Shown: positions 23,101 to 32,005 of the stretch, piece by piece
Layout: each line of letters begins with the position of its first letter
Position numbering within the stretch: the first letter of the stretch is position 1
Assembly: GCA_009193035.1 (NCBI GenBank)
Contig: SWDT01000185.1
Span: forward strand, 62,001 to 126,000
Source: Halicephalobus mephisto
Lineage: Eukaryota; Nematoda; Chromadorea; Rhabditida; Panagrolaimidae
Length of the DNA stretch: 64,000 nucleotides
Direction: 5' to 3'
Notes under the pieces: generated by a model
What the model saw: only the letters and a program-made list of their open reading frames with translations
What the model was told of the DNA's origin: nothing
Database searches by the model: none
Program-made: the position numbers and the translations under genes

Positions 23101-25668
23101 AACGATAACCTTTGAAAGTCAAAATGGCATATAATAAATTATCGTAAAATCCAGTACTAAAATACATTAAAATCATTCAAAAATACAATCATACGGTACT
23201 TGTGTCCCAGTAACGTTTATCCCCAGGGGATTTTTGTACTTTTTTGCCTGCCATTGGTTTCGAAATTATTTAAAATCAACTTTTTTCTTACTCAAGTGAG
23301 ATATTAAATCAATTCAACTGTCAAAAAACAGAAAAACTAAAAAAATAAAATGAATCTCCCGAATTACGAGGAGCAACACGTAAAGTTCCCCGTTACACCA
23401 GTTTTTTTTTGTCTTGATCAACATTTTAGTCTAATTAAAATATAAAAAAAATCATGTAAAAAAGAAGAGAAAAATCTTACAAAATAAGGAAAGCAAATAA
23501 GAATATATTTTTTATATCATTTTTTAGTTATTAGATTAGCATATTAAAAAAGTAATCTAAATACAAAAAATATAAAAAAAACTAAACATTACAAAATAAG
23601 ATGAGCAGGTAGTAGTCTATTTTTATATAATTTTTAATTATTTGATTTTATTAGTGTAATTTTACTGAATCGAGGGAGGAAATACCCTGAGGCAACTACC
23701 GTAAAATCAAAAATAAAACTTACTCCGGACCAAATGACGCAATTAATCTGTTAGAAATATCCCAAATAATATCCGGTTCAACCCGTTTTCTTATTAGTTG
23801 ATGACAAATTCTAGGAAAAATATGATTACGAAATACTACAATTATATTAATTAATTAATTAATTACAGTAATAAACTTACATGATTTTCTTTGATTTTGA
23901 AGCATATCTTTAACTCTTCCAGTTTCTGTAATTAAAACAGCTGCTGAATAATAAAATTCATGAGCTACATGTCGTTCGGTTTCCCTGAATAACCTCTTGA
24001 AATAGCCCGTCGTTCTCTGGGCGTGCTCCAGAATCTGCTCCGTCAAGGCCGCGAATTCCTGTCCGTCACCGTAAGTACTCTTCTTCGCCAACTGCCAAAT
24101 GACTTCAAATACAGTGTCATACGGTAAATTAATTATATATCTTGATTTTTGAGTTTTTTTATTTGTAAAATCCGGAGAATCCTCAATAACTCTGGTCGTC
24201 ACATTATTCCTCAACAAATGCCTCAACCGATTCAGATTCCTTGCAGCCGCTACTCCTTTGATTTCAGCAGATACACATGCTTGTTTTTTGTCTTCTCCAT
24301 ATTTCTGAATAGCTCTAGTGATCAAAGAAGTACACTTCTGTTCGAATCCACAAAGAGCAGCGGCGTAAATCTGGGGAAGTTCTGACTCAAAATCGGACAG
24401 GATTCCTCGTTTGGACATCTCGAGAAGCATATCTCTAAAAAATAAAAATCGCAAAATCATAAAAATTAAACTTTTTTTACAAAATTGTTTCGAATTGAAT
24501 TCCTAGAGTCTGAAATTTCAGTTTTTATGGTGATTATTTCGTAATTTTGGGCAGTTTTCTAATCATTCATATTTTATAAAAATTAAACTTTTTTTACAAA
24601 ATTATCTCAGATTGAATTTCTAGGAAGTTTCAAAAACTACAGTAATCCAAGTGAAAATTTTTATTTCCTACAATGATTATTTCGTAATCAATTTTCCAGA
24701 ACCATATCTTTCCTAGATAAATCTATAATCTTCCAAGCTAGGGCACATGGAGCAAACAACTCCCTAGTGTTAATTTTCATATATGAAATAATTCAAAAAT
24801 GTCCAAAAAACTAAAATTCAAACCTTATTTAAGACGGATTTTTATCTACATATAAAATTTCCAAACTTACTTCATTTTTCCGTGTTTCCCGGCCATGGCT
24901 AATCCCCAGAGGAGGTTGTTGAAGAACCGGATATCGAGAGTCAAGCCGCGATCGAGTTCGGCGTTTTTCAAAACTTCTTCGACGTCGAAGTTGTACCCGT
25001 TTTCGAGCCAGGTTTCCAACAGAGCATTGTATCCGACCAAAGTCAACTTCAGATCGGACTGTTTTAAAGCCTTCAGAAGTCTGTCAAGCAAGAAAAGCCG
25101 GTTTTCCTCCGGCACATCCGACATTACCAGACCACAACATCTGATAAATAACGGAATGTAGGATTCTGGAGCCATTTTTATCATGTTCAAGAACGTCGGA
25201 TTGTTGTTTTCTATGGGGAATAGGATGTTGACAAGGTAGAACTCGGCGTTGAATCGAAGATTGTTGTCCAGCATTTCTTTCAACTTTCCGATCACGACTT
25301 CCGGAGCCAGTTCCTCGTTTGCCTAAATAACAGAATTATATAAAAACAGTTAAAAACAAACCTCCTGGGATGTGGACCTGATTCCAAAAAAATCGCCCCG
25401 ATTTATCAGTCGTTCGTCTTCAGGAGTCAGCTTCAGAATCCCAGAATCCACCTTCGAAGTAGATTCACTTGGTTCTACAGTACTAATCTCAACTTCACGA
25501 TTCTTGACAACCCGTCTTTTGAGGTCCCTGGCCCTGATGTAACCCGGAGTCCGTTTCGCTCCTCTTAAAAAATAAAAAATAAAAATTTAAATTTTAAAAA
25601 ACCAACCTTGTTTGTTGTACTGTCCATCGAAACAGTAACCCAGTAAAGTTGCTTCTGAATCGTTGCAT
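20138..25668 (-). CDS. Pentatricopeptide-repeat protein, LRPPRC-like, about 1,056 aa (nine exons)
   Basis: Probably a mitochondrial RNA-binding PPR protein; animal LRPPRC (the C. elegans homologue is called mma-1) stabilises mitochondrial mRNAs, and orthology here is inferred. Minus-strand exons are 25668-25607, 25563-25362, 25322-24871, 24434-23881, 23835-23724, 23156-22458, 22116-21712, 21187-20896 and 20530-20138; every junction is GT..AG and the frame is continuous over 1,057 codons. I chose the ATG at 25668 because only this frame splices on; it gives MQRFRSNFTGLLFRWTVQQ, an acid-free mitochondrial-type leader. PPR-like helices are visible, for example YNALLETWLENGYNFDVEEV (exon 3) and AYVSKGQIDEAEKIFQ (exon 8). 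A CCTAG acceptor sits 9 bp upstream of the ATG. It is the first gene of a same-strand cluster of three. Several introns carry simple tandem repeats. Exon 5 depends on choosing the TTGTAG acceptor; the closer CCTAG would create a stop. Confidence 0.8.
20575..20880. repeat. Intronic minisatellite, unit about 25-33 bp
   Basis: About eleven copies of CTCAATTTCCATATAAAAA with variable spacing lie in intron 8 of the LRPPRC-like gene. Confidence 0.75.
21330..21705. repeat. Intronic minisatellite, unit about 28-36 bp
   Basis: About eleven copies of TTTATAATTACTAAAATTAT followed by TTAAAAAT lie in intron 7 of the LRPPRC-like gene. Confidence 0.8.
22140..22432. repeat. Intronic tandem duplication, unit about 165-180 bp
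   Basis: Two almost identical blocks (from about 22140 and 22310) share AAATTGTAAAATCGTAATCT, CCGTACATTGGTAGAACTTC and GTTACTATATACTAACAACC. They lie in intron 6 of the LRPPRC-like gene, and the near identity implies a recent duplication. Confidence 0.8.
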
Positions 25669-26017
25669 AACAACATCTAGGTGGAAATAACGAGGAAACA
25701 AAGAAATCTTAACTTAGAGGATGTTCATATATCAACGCTCGAAAAATAAATTTCGCGTCGAGACCAATTTCGACAAGCTTCGTTCTTAAAAAATGCGATT
25801 TTTTTGAACTTTTTTGAAAAAAAATAATTTTTATTCTTTTTTGAATTAAAAAAGTAATTTTCATTCTTTTTTAATATTGGAGATTAATTTAGGTTGATTT
25901 TTTAAGTTTTTAGATTTAAAAAATTAATTTTTTTAAATAAAAATTTTTTGCAAATTTGAAGATTTTGAGTTCTTACTGTATTGAAGATTACTAGTTAGTT
26001 TTTACTTTTTGTTAGTA

Positions 26018-26189
26018 CAGTGAAACCTCGATATAAACACCCTCGATAAGAGCAAATCCTCTTTAAAGACAACTCGATTCCGACCTCTACTGTGGATTTT
26101 CCCCTAGTAAACCCCTCGATAAAGGCAACTCCTCTGTAAAAACAACATTTCTGCCGTCCCTTCGGGTTGTTTTTAGCGAGGTTTCACTG
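26018..26189. mobile_element. TA-flanked terminal-inverted-repeat element (pogo/Tc1-like MITE)
   Basis: A 172-bp element starts CAGTGAAACCTCGATA and ends GCGAGGTTTCACTG, with the dinucleotide TA on both sides. The subterminal sequence keeps a degenerate second repeat (CTCGATAAG / CTCGATAAAGG). There is no ORF. Termini of this kind are typical of pogo/Tigger-type transposons, so it is a non-autonomous derivative. Confidence 0.75.
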
Positions 26190-26199
26190 TAATTGAAGA

Positions 26200-26470
26200 A
26201 AGAAGTCTTCGTTCGGATAGTGTCTGATCGGATTTGTCGCAGAAAGCGAGAAGACTCCTAGCACGAATAACCCTGGAGATGCAGGAACTCAATTTGCGCG
26301 CCAAAGGACAGACAGAATCAGAGGAACACAGGAGCGACGACGAAGAACCGGACGAAATCTTGAAGATTTGTTGTTAATTTGTATTGTTGACTACTGGAAT
26401 AAAGCGATCAGTTAACAATTGTCAATTAAGGGAAGAGGCCAGAATCCCTTACAGGATTAACTCAAAGGAC
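26200..26470 (+). pseudogene. Possible decayed retroelement/ORF remnant
   Basis: A GC-richer stretch contains an open segment ending at a TAA near 26375 (residues such as RITLEMQELNLRAKG, then an acidic tail), followed by GGAATAAAGCGATCAG. A similar ELNAKG-encoding stretch lies near 45635 and similar GGAATAAAGCAACAG stretches at 45254 and 45512. This suggests remnants of one element. The family is not identifiable. Confidence 0.25.
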
Positions 26471-26977
26471 TGGACGACAGTTCTCCCCAAGGACATTTAT
26501 TCCTTTTTTCTCTTTTTCGATCTGTACTGATTTCGAAATTTTTTAAAATAAATTTTTTTACTTAACTAAATTATTAATTTAATTTAAATGTAGAAAATTT
26601 ATATAAGAATGAAATAAATCTTACGAAATAAAGAGGGAACAAATATTGCCTGAGGGCAACTATCGTGCAGACATTCAAAGTTGGTTGAAACGTGAACTGG
26701 ACTGGATTTACAAAAAAATTCCGCTAAAGTTCTCTTTCGAAATGAGTTATATATCGTTTTGCAGTTTTTGAAACACTGATTCAAAATCTGTATTCTGTTT
26801 TTGTGAAACATCCTTCTGGAGTGAGATAATCGATAAAAACTACGAAATTTCAATATGTTAAATTTCGTACTTTACGTTTTTTCTGTTTTTAAATCAACTT
26901 AAAATTTACATCTAACGACAAAAAAGAATTATTAAAAAAGAATCGCTGAAATTGTTGTATTTAATCACAAGTACTCC

Positions 26978-27357
26978 ATAATTACTTGTAATTGAACTTA
27001 CTTGGTTATACTCATTGGATGTATGAGACCTAAAATGAACAAGTGATCATAACTTTCCATTTTTGTTTTCAATTTTTGTGTAGAAAAATGAGTATAATCA
27101 AATTTGTTCAATTACGCTTAATTACAAGTGATTGTGGATCACCTGCGAATTAATATTAATTAACATCAAATAATGACACAAATGTTTCATAATTACTTGT
27201 AATTGAGCTCATTCAATTATACTCATTGGATGTATGAGACCTAAAATGAACAAGTGATCATAACTTTCCATTTTTGTTTTCAATTTTTGTGTAAAAAAAT
27301 GAGTATAATCGAATTTGTTCAATTACGCTTAATTACAAGTGATTGTGGATCATCTGT
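26978..27357. mobile_element. Two tandem palindromic elements (about 170 bp each, period 210 bp)
   Basis: Copies at about 26978-27147 and 27188-27357 each begin with ATAATTACTTGTAATTGA and a TTATACTCATT block and end with AATGAGTATAAT and CTTAATTACAAGTGATT. The ends are therefore inverted repeats of about 35 imperfect bp and the element could fold into a hairpin. The two copies are nearly identical in the loop. No coding potential. Confidence 0.65.
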
Positions 27358-27858
27358 GATGCAGGAAACGAGTGTAGTAGAAAGAGTCCAAGCATCAGTC
27401 TTTTTGAAGTTGCGAAATTACATACTTTTTTATGATTATCTTACTTCAGAAGAACACTCGCGAGAAATATAATATAAATTTTGGATCTATATTTCAAGAG
27501 CTTTAAAATAGCATACATATCATTTCAAAAGGTCACTTTGAGTAAGTATGCTTCCCTTGTCAGATTTGGTTTAAATTATCTTTTTTAGCTTTTAATTCAG
27601 CTTTTTATGAAATACCTGATAAAACAGTGACTTAGTTTTTATGTAGGAGTCCTGAGAATCAAGTCTCATCGTCTGTACTTACAACCTTGTTATTTTGTAG
27701 AAATCTTCCTCCTACTCTCACTTTCCAAGTATTTATTAATCAGAAACTTCCTTATTCAAGAGAATAACAATTCACAACAGATTTTAGATTAAATATTTCA
27801 AGTTTGGATATCAAGCAAAATCTTTTTACAAACAGGTGTTTCAGAATCGTTGACGAAA

Positions 27859-28878
27859 TTACTTTATGACACTAACTTGAGATGTACCAGACGATCTAAA
27901 GAATTTAAACTTACTGATGATAAACGTTCTGTATGGTGTAATCGTCGCAATGATAACCACATTATCCATTATAGGAAACATGCAAATAGCAGCTGTACAA
28001 AAGTAAAATATGTCTCCAATTGGAAGATTAAAAGTGAAAATAATTGCAACGATAGTTATTGGAATGATAATAAAAATTAGCATTGTCAGGAACTGAAAAC
28101 AAATGCTCTTGAACAGCATCGTATTGTTTTTCCGCACTGCGTTGGAACATTGCAATAAATACTTTTTTAACGAATAGAAACAGAGTCCGAAGAATACAAT
28201 TAATACAATGGCATAACCACAGACAACAGCAAAAACTATTACTAATACATATTTCAAGACTTTTCGGCTCAGTCTTATTAAACTTGGTTGAAATGTCAAG
28301 AACTCTTCTGAACCAATAACGTATTTTTGAACTAGTGTAAATGTTTCCTCTGCAGGATAAAATACATCAAAAATAAATATAACCGAACCAAATATAACTG
28401 TTATCACACAATAGGCTAGCAATATACTAAATTGATAAAAAGTAGGATGTTTATAAAAGTTTCTGACCGAGAGAAGTCCAATGATGGACATAGCATAATA
28501 TCTTTCAACAAGCATAATCATAAAGATTGATAACATTCCGCATCCACCAAATAATGATATTGCAAAAAAGATCTTTGAAGTTAGAACATTCATTGGGCTT
28601 AGAAACCCTCGTGGATAGAATATCATGAAGTAAGGAATATAGATGGGCTTGTAAAGTAAGAATGCCAATTCTATTATAAAATTGCAGAACACGTATAGGA
28701 GTAGATAGGTCCTGAATTTTTTCATAAGCACGGTGCTTTTAAAGAAGATAATCAGGAATACAAAAATTGAAGAACCTACACCGACACATCCGATTATTGA
28801 CATTATAGTAACGAAGGTATCAGCAAAGTCCTCATGGTAAATTTCTTCAAGGTTAACGGTAGAAAACTCCTCCATCAC
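27859..28878 (-). CDS. Intronless 7TM chemoreceptor, Str/Srh-superfamily-like (copy 1)
   Basis: This encodes a 339-aa predicted nematode serpentine receptor in a single exon. Seven hydrophobic segments are visible, starting with TIMSIIGCVGVGSSIFVFL near residue 24. The last helix ends FPIMDNVVIIATITPYR, like the P-D-x-V..PYR end that marks Str-superfamily receptors; I cannot separate Srh, Sri and Srd by eye. The ATG is followed directly by an acidic extracellular N-terminus without a signal peptide, as usual for this group. The gene is the left member of a divergent pair in a palindrome, sharing about 885 bp of mirrored upstream sequence with its partner. Lack of introns is unusual for this family. 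Likely expressed in sensory neurons (family knowledge). Confidence 0.85.
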   Translation of the reverse strand: MMEEFSTVNLEEIYHEDFADTFVTIMSIIGCVGVGSSIFVFLIIFFKSTVLMKKFRTYLLLYVFCNFIIELAFLLYKPIYIPYFMIFYPRGFLSPMNVLTSKIFFAISLFGGCGMLSIFMIMLVERYYAMSIIGLLSVRNFYKHPTFYQFSILLAYCVITVIFGSVIFIFDVFYPAEETFTLVQKYVIGSEEFLTFQPSLIRLSRKVLKYVLVIVFAVVCGYAIVLIVFFGLCFYSLKKYLLQCSNAVRKNNTMLFKSICFQFLTMLIFIIIPITIVAIIFTFNLPIGDIFYFCTAAICMFPIMDNVVIIATITPYRTFIISKFKFFRSSGTSQVSVIK

Positions 28879-29762
28879 TTAAGCACGAACTTATGGACGA
28901 AAATAAAACTTGAAATTAAAAGGAAAATCAGCTTGTTCATTAGTTCACTTAACAGGTGGAAACAACTCTGAGAAAATGAAATAGTTTTTGATGAATATTA
29001 TTAAAAAGTAATATACAAATGGTATAAAAAGTGTTTTACCTGTGAGCTGATTTGATCCTATGTATTATGGCATGTCATAAAGAACGAGATACATATTAAA
29101 GTTGTGCTTATCCACCTACTTGGCACCAATAATTATTCTCTATGATTTTATGTTTTTGCCAAAAAAGTATAATTACTGTCAAATTTCAACAAAAAGTGTG
29201 TGAAATAGAAACTTAAATAAGTAAATCCAAAATCTGAGATCAGAATTAGATGTTGATCTCCAAAATCTAAATGTGTAGACTTCGAAATCTCAATGTTTGA
29301 AACCTCATAACTTGATCAGAATGAGTGTTATCTACTTAGGTTTTTTGAAAGAGATCTACTGTTTAAATTTCTAACTTTCTTTGAATATTAGTTTCCGACA
29401 CCAAATTGCGAATTTATGAATCGAAGTCCTAAATTCATGTCCGTTTTATTCAAATTCTATAATAGTCATAATTTTCTCATAGAAAAATATGAAATCATAG
29501 AGAATAATTATTGGTGCCAAGTAGGTGGATAAGCACAACTTTAATATGTATCTCGTTTTTTATGAAATGTCATAATACAGAGTACCCAGCAAGCGTATGG
29601 CTAAAATAATTTTTTATACCATTTGTATATTACTTTTTAATAATATTCATCAAAAACTATTTCATTTTCTCAGAGTTGTTTCCACCTGTTAAGTGAACTA
29701 ATGAATAAGCTGATTTTCCTTTTAATTTCAAGTTTTATTTTTGTCCATAAGTTTGTGCTTAA

Positions 29763-30782
29763 GTGATGGAGGAGTTTTCTACCGTTAACCTTGAAGAAAT
29801 TTATCATGAGAACTTTGCTGATACCTTCGTTACTATAATGTCAATAATCGGATGTGTCGGTATAGCTTCTTCAATTTTTGTATTCTTGATTATCTTCTTT
29901 AAAAGCACCGTGCTTATGAAAAAATTCAGGACCTATCTACTCCTATACGTGTTCTGCAATTTTATAATAGAATTGGCATTCTTACTTTACAAGCCCATCT
30001 ATATTCCTTACTTCATGATATTCTATCCACGAGGGTTTCTAAGCCCAATGAATGCTCTAACTTCAAAGATCCTTTTTGCAATAGCATTGTTTGCTATATT
30101 TGGTATGTTATCAATCTTTATGATTATGCTTGTTGAAAGATATGGTGCTATGTCCATTATTGGACTTCTCTCGATCAGAAATTTTTACAAACATCCTACT
30201 TTCTATCAATTTAGTATATTGCTAGCCTATTGTGTGATAACAATTATATTTGGTTCGGCTATATTTATTTTCAACTTATTCCATCCTGCAGAGGAAACAT
30301 TTACACTAGTTCAAAAATACGTTATTGGTTCAGAAGAGTTCTTGACATTTCAACCAAGCTTAGTGAGATTGAACCGAAAAGTCTTGAAATATGTATTAGT
30401 AATAGTTTTTGCTGCTGTCTGTGGTTATGCCATTGCTTTAATTGCATTCTTCGGACTATGTTTCTATTCGTTAAAAAAGTGTTTATTGCAATGTTCCACC
30501 GCAGTACGGAAAAATAATACGATGCTGTTCAAGAGCATCTTTTTCCAGTTCCTGACAATACTAATTTTTATTATCATTCCAATAACTATCGTTGCAATTA
30601 TTTTCACTTTTAATCTTCCAATTGGAGACGTATATTATTTTTGTGTATCCACTGCTTTAATATTTCCTATAATGGACAATATCGTTATCATTATGACGAT
30701 TACACCATATAGGACGTTTATCACCAGTAAACTTAAATTATTTAGATCGTCTGGTACATCTCAAGTTAGTGCCATAAAGTAA
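29763..30782 (+). CDS. Intronless 7TM chemoreceptor, Str/Srh-superfamily-like (copy 2)
   Basis: This encodes 339 aa in a single exon and is the mirror-image partner of the gene at 27859-28878. By hand I count about 39 amino-acid differences (roughly 88% identity), with clusters in TM3 (MNALTSKILFAIALFAIFG versus MNVLTSKIFFAISLFGGCG) and TM7 (VYYFCVSTALIF versus IFYFCTAAICMF). Both frames are fully open, which argues against either being a pseudogene. The start context and 5' flank are nearly identical to copy 1, so expression may be shared. Confidence 0.85.
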   Translation: MMEEFSTVNLEEIYHENFADTFVTIMSIIGCVGIASSIFVFLIIFFKSTVLMKKFRTYLLLYVFCNFIIELAFLLYKPIYIPYFMIFYPRGFLSPMNALTSKILFAIALFAIFGMLSIFMIMLVERYGAMSIIGLLSIRNFYKHPTFYQFSILLAYCVITIIFGSAIFIFNLFHPAEETFTLVQKYVIGSEEFLTFQPSLVRLNRKVLKYVLVIVFAAVCGYAIALIAFFGLCFYSLKKCLLQCSTAVRKNNTMLFKSIFFQFLTILIFIIIPITIVAIIFTFNLPIGDVYYFCVSTALIFPIMDNIVIIMTITPYRTFITSKLKLFRSSGTSQVSAIK

Positions 30783-31311
30783 TTTCGTCAACGATTCTGA
30801 AACACCTGTTTATAAAGACATTCTGTGTGACATTTAAGTGTTTGAAATGTCTAATAAACTATTTATTCGTAAATTTTTATTCTCTTGAGTAAGAAAGTTT
30901 CTGATTAATAAATACTTGGAAAGCGAGAGTAGGAGGAGGATTTCTACAAAAAACAAAGTGAAAAATGTTAATAATCTGAAAAAATGCATTTAATTGCAGT
31001 TTTATACTTTTTTGCTATCTCTGAGCTGTCAATACACCTCTTTTTAGAAGTGTAGATCCATCTAAATACTGTTGAACTCAATGTAGTGATCATATGGTTA
31101 GTTGAACTCTTCAACAGAAAGTTTGTCTAAGTTGTTGTAGATGACGTTAGTAAGAAAATATATCATGTCCAATCATAATTGTCAATCTAAGGTCTTATGT
31201 GAATGTGGATTAGTAATGCATATCTGCCATTATAAATAAACATAGTAGTTTAGTAATCATTGCTAAATTTATGAAAAAATTTACCGAAAATACAATTTGA
31301 AGTTATATGAA

Positions 31312-31490
31312 TGAAAAAATATGTTAATAATGCACCTATGTATTAAAACGGTCCTGATATATTGGATGTATCGTAGTCGGTGTGTCGATATATTAAGTAC
31401 AATACCAATTATTGTCTTTAATGTAGCAAGAAATTGAATATAATGTATCTATGCATCAGAGCCACTTTGATGTTTCTCTATTTGTGTGTA
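31312..31490. mobile_element. Family B repeat fragment, host of SINE insertion
   Basis: This contains TATTAAAACGGTCCTGATAT, GTGTCGATATATTAAGTACA and the TTTGTGTGTA terminus of the family also seen at 12343-12874. The SINE inserted exactly at this terminus, so family B is older at this site. Confidence 0.55.
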
Positions 31491-31492
31491 AT
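31479..31492. repeat. Target-site duplication (left) of SINE copy 1
   Basis: TATTTGTGTGTAAT is repeated exactly at 31796-31809 and flanks the SINE. Confidence 0.85.
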
Positions 31493-31795
31493 GCTTCGGT
31501 AATATACGTGACTGCAAAGTTACGAAACTTGGGTTCGATTCCCGACTGAAGACTACAGATCCAGGCCTTGCCAGCCGCAATCTGACTACAAACGGCTAAG
31601 ACGCACTCATCAAAGAAAGAAGCGAGGTCAGAAGGACTAAAAAGATGATACTATAAGAGAAGAACTCCCTGAAGATGATCAGAAAGGTTGAGATGCGCGA
31701 ACGCAAGCGAATAATAAAGGAGTCCAAACTTGAGCATATAATGTTGTAAATCCAATATTGTAATTGCTTTGAAAACGTTCGATAAAGTGCTAAAG
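31493..31795 (+). mobile_element. tRNA-derived SINE, copy 1 (about 303 bp)
   Basis: The element starts GCTTCGGT and has a tRNA-like head with a pol III B box GGTTCGATTCC at 31532-31542 and a 3' acceptor-like CGACTGAAG. A unique body of about 230 bp then matches the copy at 58848-59195 (shared blocks: GCCTTGCCAGCCGCAATCTG, AAAGAAAGAAGCGAGGTCAG, GGTTGAGATGCGCGAA, GAAAACGTTCGATAAAGTGC). Perfect 14-bp target-site duplications flank it. Part of the D arm with the A box is missing compared with copy 2, so this copy is probably transcriptionally dead. There is no ORF; such elements depend on a LINE partner in trans. Confidence 0.85.
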
Positions 31796-31923
31796 TATTT
31801 GTGTGTAATTATTTAGTTATTATAAAAATTGTAATATCTTCTGAAGACTCATCTGATGTTGACACTATCACATTGGATTTTTATTATTTGTCTCGACTTA
31901 TCACAGCAATACCAAATTAGAAT

Positions 31924-31929
31924 TTTATT
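31924..31929 (-). terminator. Candidate poly(A) signal AATAAA for esterase at 32006
   Basis: Minus-strand AATAAA lies 77 bp downstream of the TAG stop codon. Confidence 0.55.
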
Positions 31930-32005
31930 ATCTAAATAACTTTGATGTGTAAGATTATCACAGGAGATAACTCGTATTTTAATGGCTGATAAATGCTACT
32001 CTATC

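Larger units (their letters stand above)
27690..30950. repeat. Large imperfect inverted repeat (about 1.45-kb arms) with receptor genes
   Basis: The left arm (about 27690-29165) and right arm (about 29490-30950) are reverse complements of each other around a spacer of about 325 bp. Arms include the two receptor genes, their upstream regions (only about 3 differences over 82 bp directly upstream of the ATGs) and matching 3' flanks such as AAGTATTTATTAATCAGAAA at 27729. A roughly 65-bp block next to 27780-27840 is less well matched. Confidence 0.85.

Noticed and set aside
23200..23700. Possible extra exon or gene in the LRPPRC-like intron
   Set aside because: The segment shares loose similarity with 26480-26670 (ACTTAC, GAGGGAGGAA..CTGAGG-CAACTA), suggesting a dispersed repeat; no frame joins the flanking exons.
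23780..23818. CCTAG acceptor for exon 5 of the LRPPRC-like gene
   Set aside because: It would create a stop codon at the junction; the upstream TTGTAG acceptor at 23836 keeps the frame open.
29165..29490. Gene in the palindrome spacer
   Set aside because: No open frame of note; the sequence is AT-rich and unique between the arms.
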